From NCBI GenBank assembly GCA_018881555.1, contig JACAXG010000034.1:2180615-2244614 (forward strand): a stretch of 64,000 nt of DNA, in the 5' to 3' direction. The notes beneath the pieces are model-generated. The model searched no databases, had not been told where the DNA came from, and saw only the letters and a list, made by a program, of their open reading frames with translations. The stretch comes from Amblyornis subalaris. Taxonomy: Eukaryota; Chordata; Aves; Passeriformes; Ptilonorhynchidae. Position 1 is the stretch's first letter; each line of letters opens with the position of its first letter. The position numbers were made by a program, and so were the translations under genes. Below are positions 24,701 to 37,799 of this stretch, in pieces.

Positions 24701-27700
24701 GTCACAGCAGGGAATCCCAGAAGCATCAGAGCTCCCCAGCAGCTGGCACTTTCAGAGCAAATGGATCAGATCGCAGTGTAATTGAACACCAAGGCAGTAA
24801 AGAGACAAAATGGTTTAGATGAGACTATTAATTTCAGCATCACAAATCTTGCTTGTAAATATTGAATTGAAAGCGCAGTAAAGTAGAATTTCCAAACTTT
24901 GATTAAGAAAAGTAGTTATTCAAATTCACTTGAAAGAAATAAGTCAAGAGTGTTTTGATGCAAAAATGTCGTGTGGTGCCTGAACTACAGACCAGTGAGC
25001 TGGGCTGGAAGCATCTTTGTATGCCTGCAAGGTGGAGGTTTAGGACACACTGATAAAAACAGCTCTTCACAGAGCCCATGGATAAGGTGTGGAACTCCTT
25101 GCTGGGGACAGAGAGAAGTGGTAAAGGAGGAGACTGACACCTTCGTGAGTGAAAAAAATTGCAAAGCAATACTAAACTCAGAGGTCACCTTTGGCTCAGG
25201 AAATCTCTCAGCAATAAATTGTTTCCTGAATGAGTATTAAAGTATTACTACAGATGTGTTCTGTTCCTGTGCCTTCCCCGAGATACACACTTCAAGCCAC
25301 ATTGTACTTTGATCTGAGCCTATAAAGATTTTATGTTCTCATGAAAAATAACACAATCAGATTATAGATTTTATAGGTGAAAAATTTCAGTCAGCAAACA
25401 GTAAATTCAAACTGAAAATATTTTCTAGAGGCAAGAGAATTCCAAGGGGATATGTGACAACAGAAGCAGAAAATCTCTTTCTAAAATTGATGTAAAAATT
25501 GAAATCATAATAAAAGCTGACTCAGAGATTATTTACATCTCATCTTGACTCAGTAGAGTCATAGTACTCTTGAAAAATGCACCTATACTATATGTTGGTT
25601 GCCTAGTGAAACTAGAAATAATTCAAGGTACCAAAACAAAGTTAGAGTGAAATTCAGTTGAGTAATGTTTGCACATTTGACTGCAACTGCCAATTACAGG
25701 ATTTATTAGTGCTATGTTCTAGGCATTATTTGGGGACATAACTGTATGTCAAATATATACATTCACAACAATGAAAGGACANTTCCACATACAAGTGGGT
25801 AACAAGTTACACTGCTTTCTTCAGGTTTTTCATTTGGTTGGTTTTTGCTGTTCAACTAAACCAAACTAAGACATCAAAACTTGGAGCTCTGGTGACGGTT
25901 TTATCAATACATTTAACAAAATATATCAAAGTAGTAAACTCACACCATGTATTTAGTGAATATTTATAGAATTTTTCATCACATGCTTCTCCATAGTTAA
26001 ATTGATGAGGCACTGGTGAGTTTTTAGCACATTTTAAGACATTTCGCGTTTTCTTGCTTCCATATGAACAAGTTATGTAATAGTACTACACTAATGAAAT
26101 ACTGTTTGACAAAATCTAATTGTTTAAAAAAAAAAAGACTGCAGTAATTTCCATATTTCGTATTTAAAATCACTTTTCCCACAGAACACAGAAGGCTTAG
26201 AACAACTCGTGCCTTGGACACATATTCTGTTATATTTCACACACTAGAAAAATGTCTGGTTAGTGTTTTGGTAGAAGTCATGGAAGTATTCTGGCTGAGG
26301 CAAATTTTTCCATTGTTTACACTGCATATGGATTTTACTATTGTAAGGAATTTCTTGTCCTTTCTTCTTAAACTATTTATTTACTTTCACGAAAACCTGA
26401 AAATAGTCATGTACTTCAACAGCGCAAATTGAAATATTATTATGTAACATAGTAAAATAAAATGTAAACAGATGCATTTTAATATTATACAATGCAGTAT
26501 TCTATGGCTCATTAAACTATATTCATTACTAAGCTGGATCCATGGAAACAATTTTGTAGCTTTAACAATGTACCAGATGTCAGATGTTTGCAGTGTCAGA
26601 TGGTTTTATTCTTTAGCCACTAGGAATTTACACTCAAGCTTGCCTCAATAAACACGTGAATCTGGTCACATCTATCAAATTTGCTAGTATAAGCTAGAAT
26701 AAAATTCTGAGAGAGTAGTCTGGCTCCCTATCATTTTATGCAGAAATTTTTCTATATAAAGGTCCAAAGTGGAAAATACTGGGGAATGGGAATCCATTCT
26801 GGTCCAACCAAAACAAAATTTTTCAAATACTTCTCTCCGCTTACAACAAACCTTGACACCTTGAATGAAAAATAGGTTCGGTTGAAAATTGTCCAACTGA
26901 AATGTTCTGCCAATTTTTAAATATTTTTCCCTTCCACCTCCCTTTTCTTCTCCTCCACATATCAGAGGGGAAAGAAAACCCAAAAAACAAACCACAGACA
27001 TTTATCTTCGAGTCAGAGCACGTGGAAAGGACTTTTTTAACCCAAGCTACCCAGTCGCAGTAACTGCATCCATTGCAACTTCCTCCAGCCCACTTCTTTT
27101 CTTTTTAAAGAGAACTGAAAATACACCTTCCAGAGGAGCTCTGACCTGGGATAAAAGATCAGTTTGTCTTTGCCATGACTCACATCNGAGCTCCTGCTGT
27201 AGAACGAGACGGTCACATGCTGCTCATGAACGTGACTGGCACGCCAGCAGACCCGATGCTGGATTCGAAGAGCTGTTGGGGTGGTCTATACAAACAACTG
27301 ACCACACACAGTTACCATCTGTTATTTACNGCCAGCCCAATGATTTCAGGCTTTTTCCAGTCTCTGCTAACAGAGTTGTATGGTGCTCCTATGTTATCAA
27401 TCTCAANAAAAGCACTGGAGCTGATAACCTAGAACCTAAATGATTTAGTTTAGCTGCCAGATCTAATATTAGCCCCATTTTCCACTTATAAAATTTGGGC
27501 CTTGCGGCTAACAAACCACTTTTAATCCAGCATCCTGAAATCTCCTGGCTCCACACACTGGAAAGGGCAACAGCAACCTACAATGACATTAACCTGAATC
27601 CAACTACACCTGATTTCACTTCTACTTTAATTTTCTGCTTTCCAAAGCAAAATGTCATGTAGCTTTATGGGATGTTTTATCAGCACAATATGGGTTTAGG

Positions 27701-30396
27701 ACTATCCCAACCATTTCTGTTGTCTTTTAACTGATCTCAAAGGCATGGATGTATGCCAGGGAGCTAACATCAAATCACAGCTGCAAAACATCCCGGGCTA
27801 TCAGAAGCATCTTTAAATAACATTCTAAAAGTCAAAGCAAAAAACTCAGTTGTACATCTGGAAATTAAGCATAGATCGAAACACATGCACAACTATTACT
27901 CTGCTTTTACTCCCAGTTCAGTGTGAGGTTACTGTAGTTTAAATCACTATTTCAGGAAAACAAACAGGGGCTTGGTTGTTTATTTGTTTTTGGTATGTAC
28001 AGACAACTTCAACAGCTGCAATTCTTACCAGACCTTTACATTTTTTTAACTAAACCAATGCCATAGATTTCATAATTCACCTCTTGATCATCGTGGCAAG
28101 GCATCCTCCTGAGTTTCCAGCGGCCACAATTGTCAGCTTTGTCAACACTGAGCACTGAAAAATATTTTCTCCACCCATACAGCTGCGAGAGAAGTTCCCA
28201 GAGCCGTCTGCACTGCTCAGTGAAGGCAGCTACTGGGAGTCCCCAAAGCCAAATACAAAGACCACAGCAACAGCAAGGATGGAGTTCCCTTCTTAGCCAG
28301 TTACCTTGAAATCAACTTTAATTCATGCCAGACTGAAATAAGCTTGGTTTTTTTCAGATATGCAAACTAGACGTAGGAAAGGTGACTGAAGCAGAACCAT
28401 GCATAACTTCACCCATAACTGAATCTGTTAGATCTCTCTTTTTCTTCCTAAATCTAATCACAAGGCTCTTAGATACTCCTGGCAGTTCTGCATCTGTCTG
28501 CCCTCACAATGCATTTACAGAAGAGAATCTGAATCTGGAAACCTTTGCTGCCTGTGGGCCTCTAAAGCACATCAAAGGAGCTGACCCTTCCCAGGGATGT
28601 NCAACCTTTTTTGTTGATCTCTCTGGTGGCAGTTTTTAAGCTGTCTCTTGCATAAGTTAATAGCTGCCTCCTCCAACTTCAAGGTGTCTTGTGAACGCAG
28701 CCTACTGAAATGGTCATCTGCCTCTCTAGCCCAGATTGTTGTTTCAGTGTGTAGATAATTAGTAACAAATCATTCATAAAAGCTTAAAAAAAATGTCTGC
28801 CATACCACAAAAAAAAATAGTCTGACATCCGTGTTAAATATTTCAGTCACCATGCCAGATTGTGAATTGGGGGGCAGAAAATAGCTCTGAAATGGTGCCT
28901 TGTTAGGTGCCACTGCTAGACTCAGCACTCAACATTTGGACTCAGGCCAAATTTAATTTTAAAAATTCTACTTATCAGATATTTCTCTGCTATGAAGCTT
29001 TGTGGAGATCAGAAGAAAAAAGTCCTCCCAAACCATCACAACACAGAGAAAAAGCAGTTTCTCCTGAATCAACTTCAGCCAGAAAAAAACCTCCTCTGAA
29101 CTTGCTGCACCTGCACAAACAGAAAACCTGAGATACTTTCACAGCTCAGGTGAGAACATCCNCATTCAGTGCTGTCCTTTCTGATGGTTTTATGAAGTGT
29201 ATTGACCTGGTTTAAAAGAAATCATACTGATTTTTTTTTTTCCATCCCCTGGTGTTTTCTTTGTGTTATCTTTTAGTAGACTATTGAGTCAATTCAGGGA
29301 TATTAATATTAATATAGATGTGTTGCTCTCTTTTCAGAACCTGTTCAATGCTCTTTATTGATCCAACAGTTGATGATTACAGTGTTAAAATGCTGTCAAA
29401 CAATTGATATTCATTATGGAGATGAAGCACCCCACACAGAAAGGATATTTGCCAGATGAGCTTTCAGAATATTAAAATTTCAGGTTAGTTTCTAGTATAT
29501 GCTATCCATAATTAGAGCATCTGATTTATTGATTCATATTACTATATCTTATTTCCACTCTTAGTCTGACCAGCCCATCTGTTTCTATAGTTACTGATCT
29601 GATTTTCTCCTTTACAAAGGACAAAACAAATAAAATTTACACTTTTTTGGGGGAGGGAAGAGGGGCTGCCCCTTCCCAGAGGCAGAGGGCANCAGCTTCT
29701 TTTAGAACACATCGAGCAGACTGTGGGTGTTGGGCAGCACAAAGCTCCCATCCCAGGGCTCTGAGACATGGCCAGTAAAGGGCTGTGCCCGCACGGAAAC
29801 CAACTGGTAATCCAAAAGTTTAGTAGGAAAGGCTGCTTAGTGCCACACCTCTTGGCCCAGGCCACAAACCGATTCTCTACAATTTATGTNTGTATTTACT
29901 GTCATGCACTGATGTGTCCTCAAGGTAGTTTCACTTTCAGTGAGACTTCTGAGACATACACCTTTCTAGTCTGGAGAAATACCTCCTAAAATTAACTCTT
30001 TCAAATCCTTTAAATACTACAAATTCAAATAAAGCCTTTATTCACTCCCAGCCCCCATTTCAATGCACTTGCCAGTGAAATAAGCATTAGGTGACAAGAG
30101 TATTTCTTAGACTTCATCTGGAAAGATGTGCACATTTTCAGCAGCGTGTATTTNGCAGTGCTTGAATTGCAGATTTTTACCCAGAGAATGCACCTGATCT
30201 ATTGCAGTTTTCTGCATTGATTTCTGCGACCTATATCAAAAAGATTTTATCTGGTAATTCCCATGTCAAATCTAATCAAGTGAAAGCTAATCTAGTTTAG
30301 ATCAAATTTGTAGAAGAAAAACTTTTCAGAAGTGATAGAGAATCCATTTTAATTTTGAAGTCCTCCCCCTTTTATGCTTTCCTCAAACTACGAGGA
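21792..30396. other. Unique AT-rich noncoding DNA, 8.6 kb
   Basis: No gene, RNA gene or recognisable mobile element was found. Open frames are at most about 110 codons and unremarkable. The stretch near 24121-24165 is rich in CA/TA steps. The segment at 29640-29780 is G-rich then GC-richer, without a recognisable element. Short exons or ancient, highly decayed repeats may have been missed. Confidence 0.55.
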
Positions 30397-30466
30397 GAAA
30401 AAAAAAACAACCAACACAACCAAACAAACAAAAATGAAAAAAAAAAAAACCACAACAAACCAAACC
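30397..30466 (+). repeat. A/C-rich low-complexity tract, about 70 bp
   Basis: Runs of A interrupted by C-containing units (ACAACCAACACAACC, CAAACAAACA), including two homopolymer A stretches of about ten bases. It is the same composition class as the other A/C tracts in the window. Confidence 0.7.
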
Positions 30467-33400
30467 GCATCAAAAAGGAAGGATCATAATTCCTCGAAGC
30501 CTAAATACAACATTTAGAGAGGTACATGACATTTTATCAGCATGATAGAGAATATATAGCACAAGAGAATAACATCCCCAGTTATCATATCCTTTTTGTC
30601 AGTATTCAGTGTTTTAGAAATANTTCATTTTATAGACAGAGAACCTTCAGACAAGATGTGAAACAATTCTCCTGTCGTTACCCATATGCAGAGAATATTA
30701 ATAAAATACCAGTTTCCTTGAGTCTCACTGTAAAGACTACATATATTTCTGTCTGACAAAGTTCTTCTCTAGATATATCCTTGCTGAGTAGTCTCAGCTT
30801 CCAGAGCAGTAAGTGGCCTTCCAGAGTATTGAGAAAATCAAGCAGCAGCCCCCAAAATAGTGGTTTGGAATACGCTAATGTAGTACTGATAAAAATAGCT
30901 TTTATTAAAATAAGTTTGACTAATGCTCTAACTTTTTTTGCGACAACAGGTTAAATTAAGAGCCTTGATTTAGGCAATTTGTCCTATTTTATTGCTCTTT
31001 AAGTGGTTTTGCCTAGTTCAATATACTGTTTTATTATTAAACACTGCTGCCTCAATGTTCACTTAGGCAGTTCCACATGGTTCCAACAATATTACATCAG
31101 CATAAAAATGCTCTAACTGAAGGTGCAAAGTAATGCAAGCCTTCAACAGTAGTGATGTTTGGCACTGAAGAGACTTGTATAAAAGAATTTTAGTAAAAAT
31201 CTAGCAACAAATCTGTATTACAATTCAGATAATATGCATTGAAAATAGCACGACATGTATTATGTATGAAAATTTGATCAAATAAAAATATTCAAAATAG
31301 TTATAAAAACTTTCCTATTTAGATGCTTATGTATAAATTCTTGCACAAAAGAAATAAGGAGAATACCTTAGTTAATAATACTGCTGTCACAAATTGTGCT
31401 GTTCCGTGTGAAAGAAGCAACAGAGTGAGGTTCCAGCACCTTATTTCTGACACTGCCTTTGTTGCTTGCTGAATTTTGTGCTCTAAGTATTATCTCTTGG
31501 AAAGGGAATTGATGCAGCTCAGGTTGCCCCAAACAGCCCTTTTCCAGAGCACCACACAAGAGCTTCATTTCAGCTGTGAATGCTCAAGGTGATGAGTCTC
31601 AAACACTTTCCACACGCTCACGAGTGTTTGGGTTCCCCGAGAACATACACCTGGGATTTCATCAAACAAATCTACCACCACTGCATTTCTCTAAAGTACT
31701 AACTGCTACACTTAAACCCCTAGGAGCCATTACTCCAGCCACTAAATAAATTCTTCTGATTTCTGTCTTGAACACTCAGAATATGAGAGCTTTGATTTCA
31801 CTAGACTGTTAGACCTATGTATGTAGTTCATTCAAGATCATTTTTGTACTTTAGCAGATATCACACTAAAGGAAGAATTACCTAAGCAGCCATCAAAGAA
31901 AGGGACTTGCATTAGAAAGTTCTAGCTGACTGAAATAACGTGTAACTCCTAAGCACAAATTTCTGATAAAATAAAAAATTGTTTCAGTTGCACATTGCCC
32001 TTGAAATTGTGCTTGTTGCTAATAGATTAACATGCAGTTTATGTGACCCTGAGTGAAATTTAATTTTCATAATTTGCAAATNATGAAAGCCTTGTAAACC
32101 ACTAGAGAGGAGAAAACTAATTTGTGTCCTATTGTGACTTAATGTCATTTAACATTCCCTACATTTCTGGCAGAGATGCTTCAAACAGTTTGTAGATCAC
32201 ACTGGTTATGTCTGCATTGTAACATGTCCCAGGGGGAACTGTAATATTTNTTACAGATCAGTGATCAATAATATTAAAAATATCAAGAAGACTGTGAAAA
32301 TAAAAACTGACATAAACTGNATTTTTCCAAACACTTATGGCTCAGTTCTGACCTTTGTTACTCAGTTAGCCCAGGACTATACCACCACTCCAGAAGTATC
32401 CATAGTTTAACTTCCAGTGAAGAGGCGAAGAGCTTACCCAGTATAGTCTGAATTCTCGCTTTGCATGCAGAATCCCAGCCNAAATGTCTCAGAGAGTTAC
32501 ATTTTTGGATGGCACTCAAGAGGCAGGTATCTCACAGTTCTCATTTGTGCTTGCCCCATTAGCTTTTATGATGAATCCCTTTCTTTTACTTAGACTCTGA
32601 AAAAATGAGAGATCCTGAATTATAATTCTGATGCACTGATAAGGCCAGCAACACTCAACAGTAGTTTGGGAATATGCTTTCTCCAATCCAAAGGAAAGCC
32701 ACATTCAGTCAAGGTTCAAGGATGGCATATGCATAGTGGAACACACCCAATGACAAAAGTTTTAATTTTAGTTGGATGAGAGGAAAAAGTGTGTGTAAGA
32801 ATTTACTGATAATTCTTGAGTTTGAGTAATTCTCATTCATGTGGATCAGAGAAATTAGCAGTACCTGTCCCTGGTAGTCTGACTACTCCAAATTTCTCTG
32901 CATGATGAAGACAAGAAAAGCAAAGGAGATTTGTGGATTCTTTTTGAAGGATTTTTTTTTTTTANGCATAGTGTGAACATTAACTTAATATTCCAGAGAA
33001 ACAAAAGCCAACACAGAATCATACCATAAAGTAAATGTTGCATTTGGGAACTTAAAACTTGTTCAATTTTGAATTCCATACCATAGAAGTAACCTCAGCA
33101 AATTTCCTGTTCCATACTTGCTTGGTTATGACATGAGAGACAGAACAGAGGAGATTCTTAATTTTTAAGACACGCTGCTACCTGCTGGCCAGTCCATTTT
33201 TTNCAGTGGGCACCCAGAGGGATGGGAGAGAAGACGGAAACCCTCACCACACCACTAGGCAGAGGTGCAATGTTGATCATTGCCTCACCTTCTTGTGCTA
33301 CCCACAANCCAGAGCTGGTTAGCAACAACTCTACATAGAAGTTCAACCTTATTAGTTTCNAAGTCATTCTTGGAGTATCTGAGCTAAATTATCTACAAAA

Positions 33401-36400
33401 CCTCTCACAACACTGGGATAAATGCAGAACACAAACCACAGCCTCTTGTTTGAAAACACTAGCTTACACTATTCCTTGCCATGTAAAAGAAAGTTTCAAA
33501 GTATGATGGGAAAAATTAGAACAGCTGAGTATTAGCCACAAAACTTATCCTAGTGACTCTCTCTGTTATATAAATATTCCCTTCAGAAATNCTTCTCCTT
33601 TGACATTACCTCTTTATCTGACCATTGCTTGTTCATTTTAATACTGTGACATTTACTGAAATAATGCTATTCTACATCATTGCTATTGCAAGCTGTTTAC
33701 TTATTAGCGCACACACTTATCCCAGAAGGACAAGCTACTCAAACTGTACAATAAAATTGCATAACTTTCTGAAACAAATCAGATATATGCATGCACTGCA
33801 GATAAAGCATTTGTTCAAGAAAAGAACAGGTGAAAAAGCGTTACATACAATTTGTTCTCATCAGAGGGAATTAGAAATGAATTGCTAAACGTCCATGAGA
33901 CACATGAATGGTGAGTGGTTGAAAGCAGGGAAACAGAGAAATGTGCCAACAACATAAGCTCTCCTTTGTTCTCTTCCATTTACCCAAACTACCCTGTACA
34001 CATAAAAACCAGTCATGAATTAGTTTTGATTTACACAAAAGTATCTGTTATATTTCTTTGAAGGCTGCTTGTTTATTTAGTGTTTTTACAATAGCAAAGC
34101 TAACAAAGACTTTGCATTAGACCAGCCTCATGCTAAACAAGGCTCTAAGTAATATTATCATTTGCAGGGGTGAAAACTAGCAAGGTTTCCTCATGGTATC
34201 TTTGCATTTTCTGCCTTGGCTCTCTAATCTAGTCAGTGAAAATATTCCTTGTTTCTTTCCAGTAGAGGCTACAGATATCTGAACTTTTAGAAATGTTTTA
34301 ATTGAACTAGGTTTAAAATAAAAAATAACTGCCTTGCTTAATTTTACTTCATAACTATGTTTCCCAACTAAAACACTGTAGAGTGTTTCATCCACTTCCA
34401 CAAGCACTTTGAAATCACTTCTCTATTTCTGGAATCACTAATCTCAGATGAAAGGTCACAGAACACTCGTTGACATAAAAATGCAGGTGGCACTGNCTTT
34501 GTCAAAGGCAGAATTAGGACTTCACTAATAAGATTAAGTAGGGGAAGAGTGTGTCAGAAAAGTATGAAGAAATGAGTGTAATTACATTTGAGGAAAATCC
34601 ATGTGTAGTATGAAGAATCAAAGGAAAATGTAGAGAATCAAACTGAGTAGGTAATTTTGACAATGACTAAAAAAAGTTCAGGATTTTTGAAGGCATACAA
34701 AAATAATACTGTCATATCTTACATATGGAATTAATGCCATATAGGGATGCTATGTATACTGAAAGTAGTTTTTAGACTTCTGAGAGAGGAGGAAAGGGAA
34801 GCAAAAGCCAATGCTATACCAATTGTTTCATAGATATCATTCCGGTATTTTCAAGCAGAATTATTCCATCAAGATAAAAGGTTAGTAGAGTAGGTTAAAA
34901 GCCTTTGTTTTAATATCTAGCGCTGCTGATTAAGTCCAGAATTGTAACACAGGTGAGCAAGTTTCAAGATTTCAGAGCTCCAGGCAGTCAGCGAGATAAA
35001 TTTTCTCTGCTACTAAAATCAGTGAATTAGAAAATATAATAGCTNGATATATAAATACTTGGGTGCCATTAGTTGCCATCACCACCTGCTATGCAATAAA
35101 TTCAGAAGGACCTGCATGGATTTTTGGACATCTGCAGTATTGCAGCATCTCTTTACCACCTGCCTAGGATATAAACCCTGAAGAATAGATCCCAAACAGG
35201 TGGAATTACACATTGCATTAGTTGGCAGTGAAAACCTGGTTCAGAAAGCATTATTCTGTCAAGAATTTGAGACTGGTAATGCTAAATAATGTACAGCAGA
35301 TGGAATTAGACTATGGAAAGTCTTGAACTGGTGTAATTTCCTGCTACTTTGTGTGTCATCCCATCTGGGTGAACCAGAGACCCCTATTTAAGTAAGTGTC
35401 CGTACCATTTAAATCTCCAATCAGTTAATCATAAGGATGGGGATTCACTTTGCCACTGATACAACATACTCAGAGAGAGCAAAACCTCTTTCCTTTGCAA
35501 GATGTGAGCCCTTCAGAAGTATTCCATTTTAATACTAGTACTTGATATATGCATTGATCATTAGAAAGTGAAGGTTTCTGTCCCCTCTTTCTAAACACTA
35601 AGACTATCTTCTTGAACAGGACTTTGCCAGGGAAGAATATAAAATAATCCATTGCATACCTCTCTCAGCNCCCCTTGTGTAGACACAGAGAAGCAAGCAG
35701 TGCTGGTATATCTATCCATCACCAGTGGAAAAACCAAGATATCTAAGAGCACATGGATATCTGAGATGAGAAGAGCATTGATACTGGTTAAATCTGTACA
35801 TCAAAAGATTTTTAAGTGACCCTGACTCAAGCTAATTACTAGGTCTATAGATTTAAGCTGACAAATAAGAAGAAATGATGCTTCTCTGAGATAACACAAC
35901 ACCCTTNTGCTCTGGCAGTCCCAATGGCACAACTGGCCCCAACAGAGTTAGGATATGGCCACAACAGCATTGAACCAAAAACNACACCCTCATCTGAAAA
36001 GTACAGGGATTTCAAAACAAATCCTTTTCTCTCTTTCTGTNGAGATCCAACCAGCTGGGTCATTCTCCTCACCCAAAGAGATGGTCATTTTTCTGCTATG
36101 CAGTTCNCTGCCATTCACCTGCCTGTCAGCCAAGTGCCCCAGGCATCGAGCCACTGTCACATGGATGTAGCATCACTGAACTTATTGTAGACACACTCTC
36201 AACACTTGAGAGAACAGAAGTTCTGCCATAACTGTGATGTTTTTACTGTTGTTTGTATAGAATAAGATATGCAGAGGTCATATTTCTGAAAGGCATGTCC
36301 ATATNATTCTGTTATACAATATTCTTGTGCTGTAACACTGGCAAAAGTCTAGGGCCTTGATCTGTTGAATGACATGTTAATTTATTCAGTTTTTCTTTTC

Positions 36401-37085
36401 AAATTTAGTTGAACATATCTATTAACTTAAAATCATTATTTCCTCTCCTAAAGTAGCCACAGGTGGTTTTTTTTTAGTAAATAACATTTGCTTATTCTTT
36501 GCAGTATAACAATTTAGGTTGTTGCCTGATTTATCATATGTGTAATTTCAGGGAAAAACCAGCAAATANTAGTCCTAAAACCAGATGTTCTCTTCATCAC
36601 TGCAAATGTCACTCCTAAACATCACAAGGTGAAAATACAACCAGGCATTTGCCCTGCACCTTAAAGAGATGTATAGAAAGGTGAGATATCAGTGATTAGC
36701 TAAGAGAAACATTTCATAACAATATCAGACTTTTAACCTCTTTCTCAGCTTGCCACAATACAGACAGCAAGGCTGTTTAAGATTAATGTACCACCAGGAA
36801 TTGTTTTACTCACTGTTGGGTTCCTTCCCCACAAAATTACTACAATACCAGCAATACTTACTTAAAATAANATTAAATATCTACTCATTATTCATTGGGA
36901 TATAATAGTAGAACTCTTTTTGTTTATACACATGATCACTACGCAAGTCCAAAGTACATCAAATATCGGATGTTAGCTGCCATCAAAACAAAGAAATTAA
37001 AAATCTTCTATTTAAGAAAGAATATTGGAGTCTTAGTACATATATACTCTTAAGTGTTTTGTGAGTAAATTACTAATATGAAGAT
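30467..37085. other. Unique AT-rich noncoding DNA, 6.6 kb
   Basis: No gene or transposon was recognised. A perfect palindromic octamer ATTTGCAAAT lies at 32072-32081 in an AT-rich setting. N density is a little higher around 33.2-33.6 kb and 35.9-36.1 kb than in neighbouring sequence. Nothing else stands out until the LTR. Confidence 0.55.
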
Positions 37086-37091
37086 GAAGTT
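37086..37091. repeat. Target-site duplication, left copy (GAAGTT)
   Basis: GAAGTT immediately precedes the LTR and is repeated exactly at its other end (37794-37799). A 6-bp duplication is the size made by integrases of alpha/beta-like (class II) avian retroviruses. This supports true integration rather than a chance boundary. Confidence 0.75.
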
Positions 37092-37793
37092 TGTCACGGN
37101 GTGGCCTCGTCCAGCTGGAGGTCAGTGGCCGCAACCTTCCTAGAAGCCTCACNCTTGTCCGGCGGTGCCTCGGTGCNGTGTGNGACAGCCGGTGGGAAGG
37201 GCACAGTGCCGTGCCTTCCACCCGCTAATCCCACCAGCGCAGGTGGTTAAGCAGGCAGTCGCACAGTGGACACCTCAAGACGGGAATAAAGAGTCAGAGG
37301 TGGACTCTCCTTATGATGTTTNACACAAGCTCTTTACTCNTGAAGGGTCAGGGAAGGAGAGCCAAAAGAACAGGGTGACACAAGGTTTTATACAGCACAG
37401 ACAAGGNGCGGAGAGAACACTGAGGGCAACCACACTAGGGTTAGGGGGAGGAGAAAAGGTGGGGTGGCAGTACACAAACCAATAAGGGTAGGCAAGGGGA
37501 GGAGTAGGGGAACAAAGCCAATGGGGCATCGACTGAGGGAGAACATTCTGGAACATAACCATATACAGAACATAGATTCACAAGGATAAACCAAATGAAT
37601 GGGGGACAACACTACTCCAAGGCTTGGGTGAGAGAGACTTTCCTCCTTACCACAATCTAGGGGGAGATCCTGGACCTCGGAGCCTTTACTTAATACAACA
37701 CCTAGGCTCCCTGGCCCCACTGGCTCCTCGGTTACTTNTGTGGCTGGCCTNTCCTCTGCAGCATCTCCAGCTGCAGGTCAAGCCACCACCATA
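37092..37793 (-). mobile_element. Solo LTR of an endogenous retrovirus, about 702 bp, minus strand
   Basis: The element starts TG at 37092 and ends TA at 37793. Read on the minus strand it runs TATGGTGG...CCGTGACA; the canonical TG...CA ends would need one G-to-A change at the 5' base pair. A 6-bp direct repeat GAAGTT flanks it. On the minus strand the U3 part (37793 to about 37393) holds two ATTGG boxes and C-rich stretches. A TATAAAAC box at 37385-37392 follows, then an AGTAAA polyadenylation-like hexamer at 37333-37338, then U5 to 37092. No gag, pol or env and no second LTR are present, so this is most likely a solo LTR left by recombination between two LTRs. It is richer in GC, CpG and ambiguous bases than its surroundings. 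The class II (ERVK-like) assignment rests mainly on duplication length. Confidence 0.85.
37385..37522 (-). promoter_or_regulatory. LTR core promoter: TATA box and two CCAAT-type boxes
   Basis: On the minus strand, ATTGG (inverted CCAAT) occurs at 37518-37522 and 37479-37483. It is followed by a C-rich segment with CCCCTCCCC/CCACCCCACC blocks and then TATAAAAC at 37385-37392. The order and spacing are those of a retroviral U3 promoter, with transcription expected to start near 37360 and run toward lower coordinates. Whether it still drives any transcript is unknown. Confidence 0.6.
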
Positions 37794-37799
37794 GAAGTT
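37794..37799. repeat. Target-site duplication, right copy (GAAGTT)
   Basis: Exact repeat of 37086-37091, directly abutting the 5' end of the minus-strand LTR. Confidence 0.75.

Noticed and set aside
37436..37446. Interstitial telomere repeat
   Set aside because: Only two TTAGGG-like units (TAGGGTTAGGG) occur, inside the LTR; this is too few and part of the element's own G-rich stretch.
37388..37720. 110-codon minus-strand open frame in the LTR
   Set aside because: It falls in the U3 part of the solo LTR, a regulatory region; it contains no retroviral coding domain.
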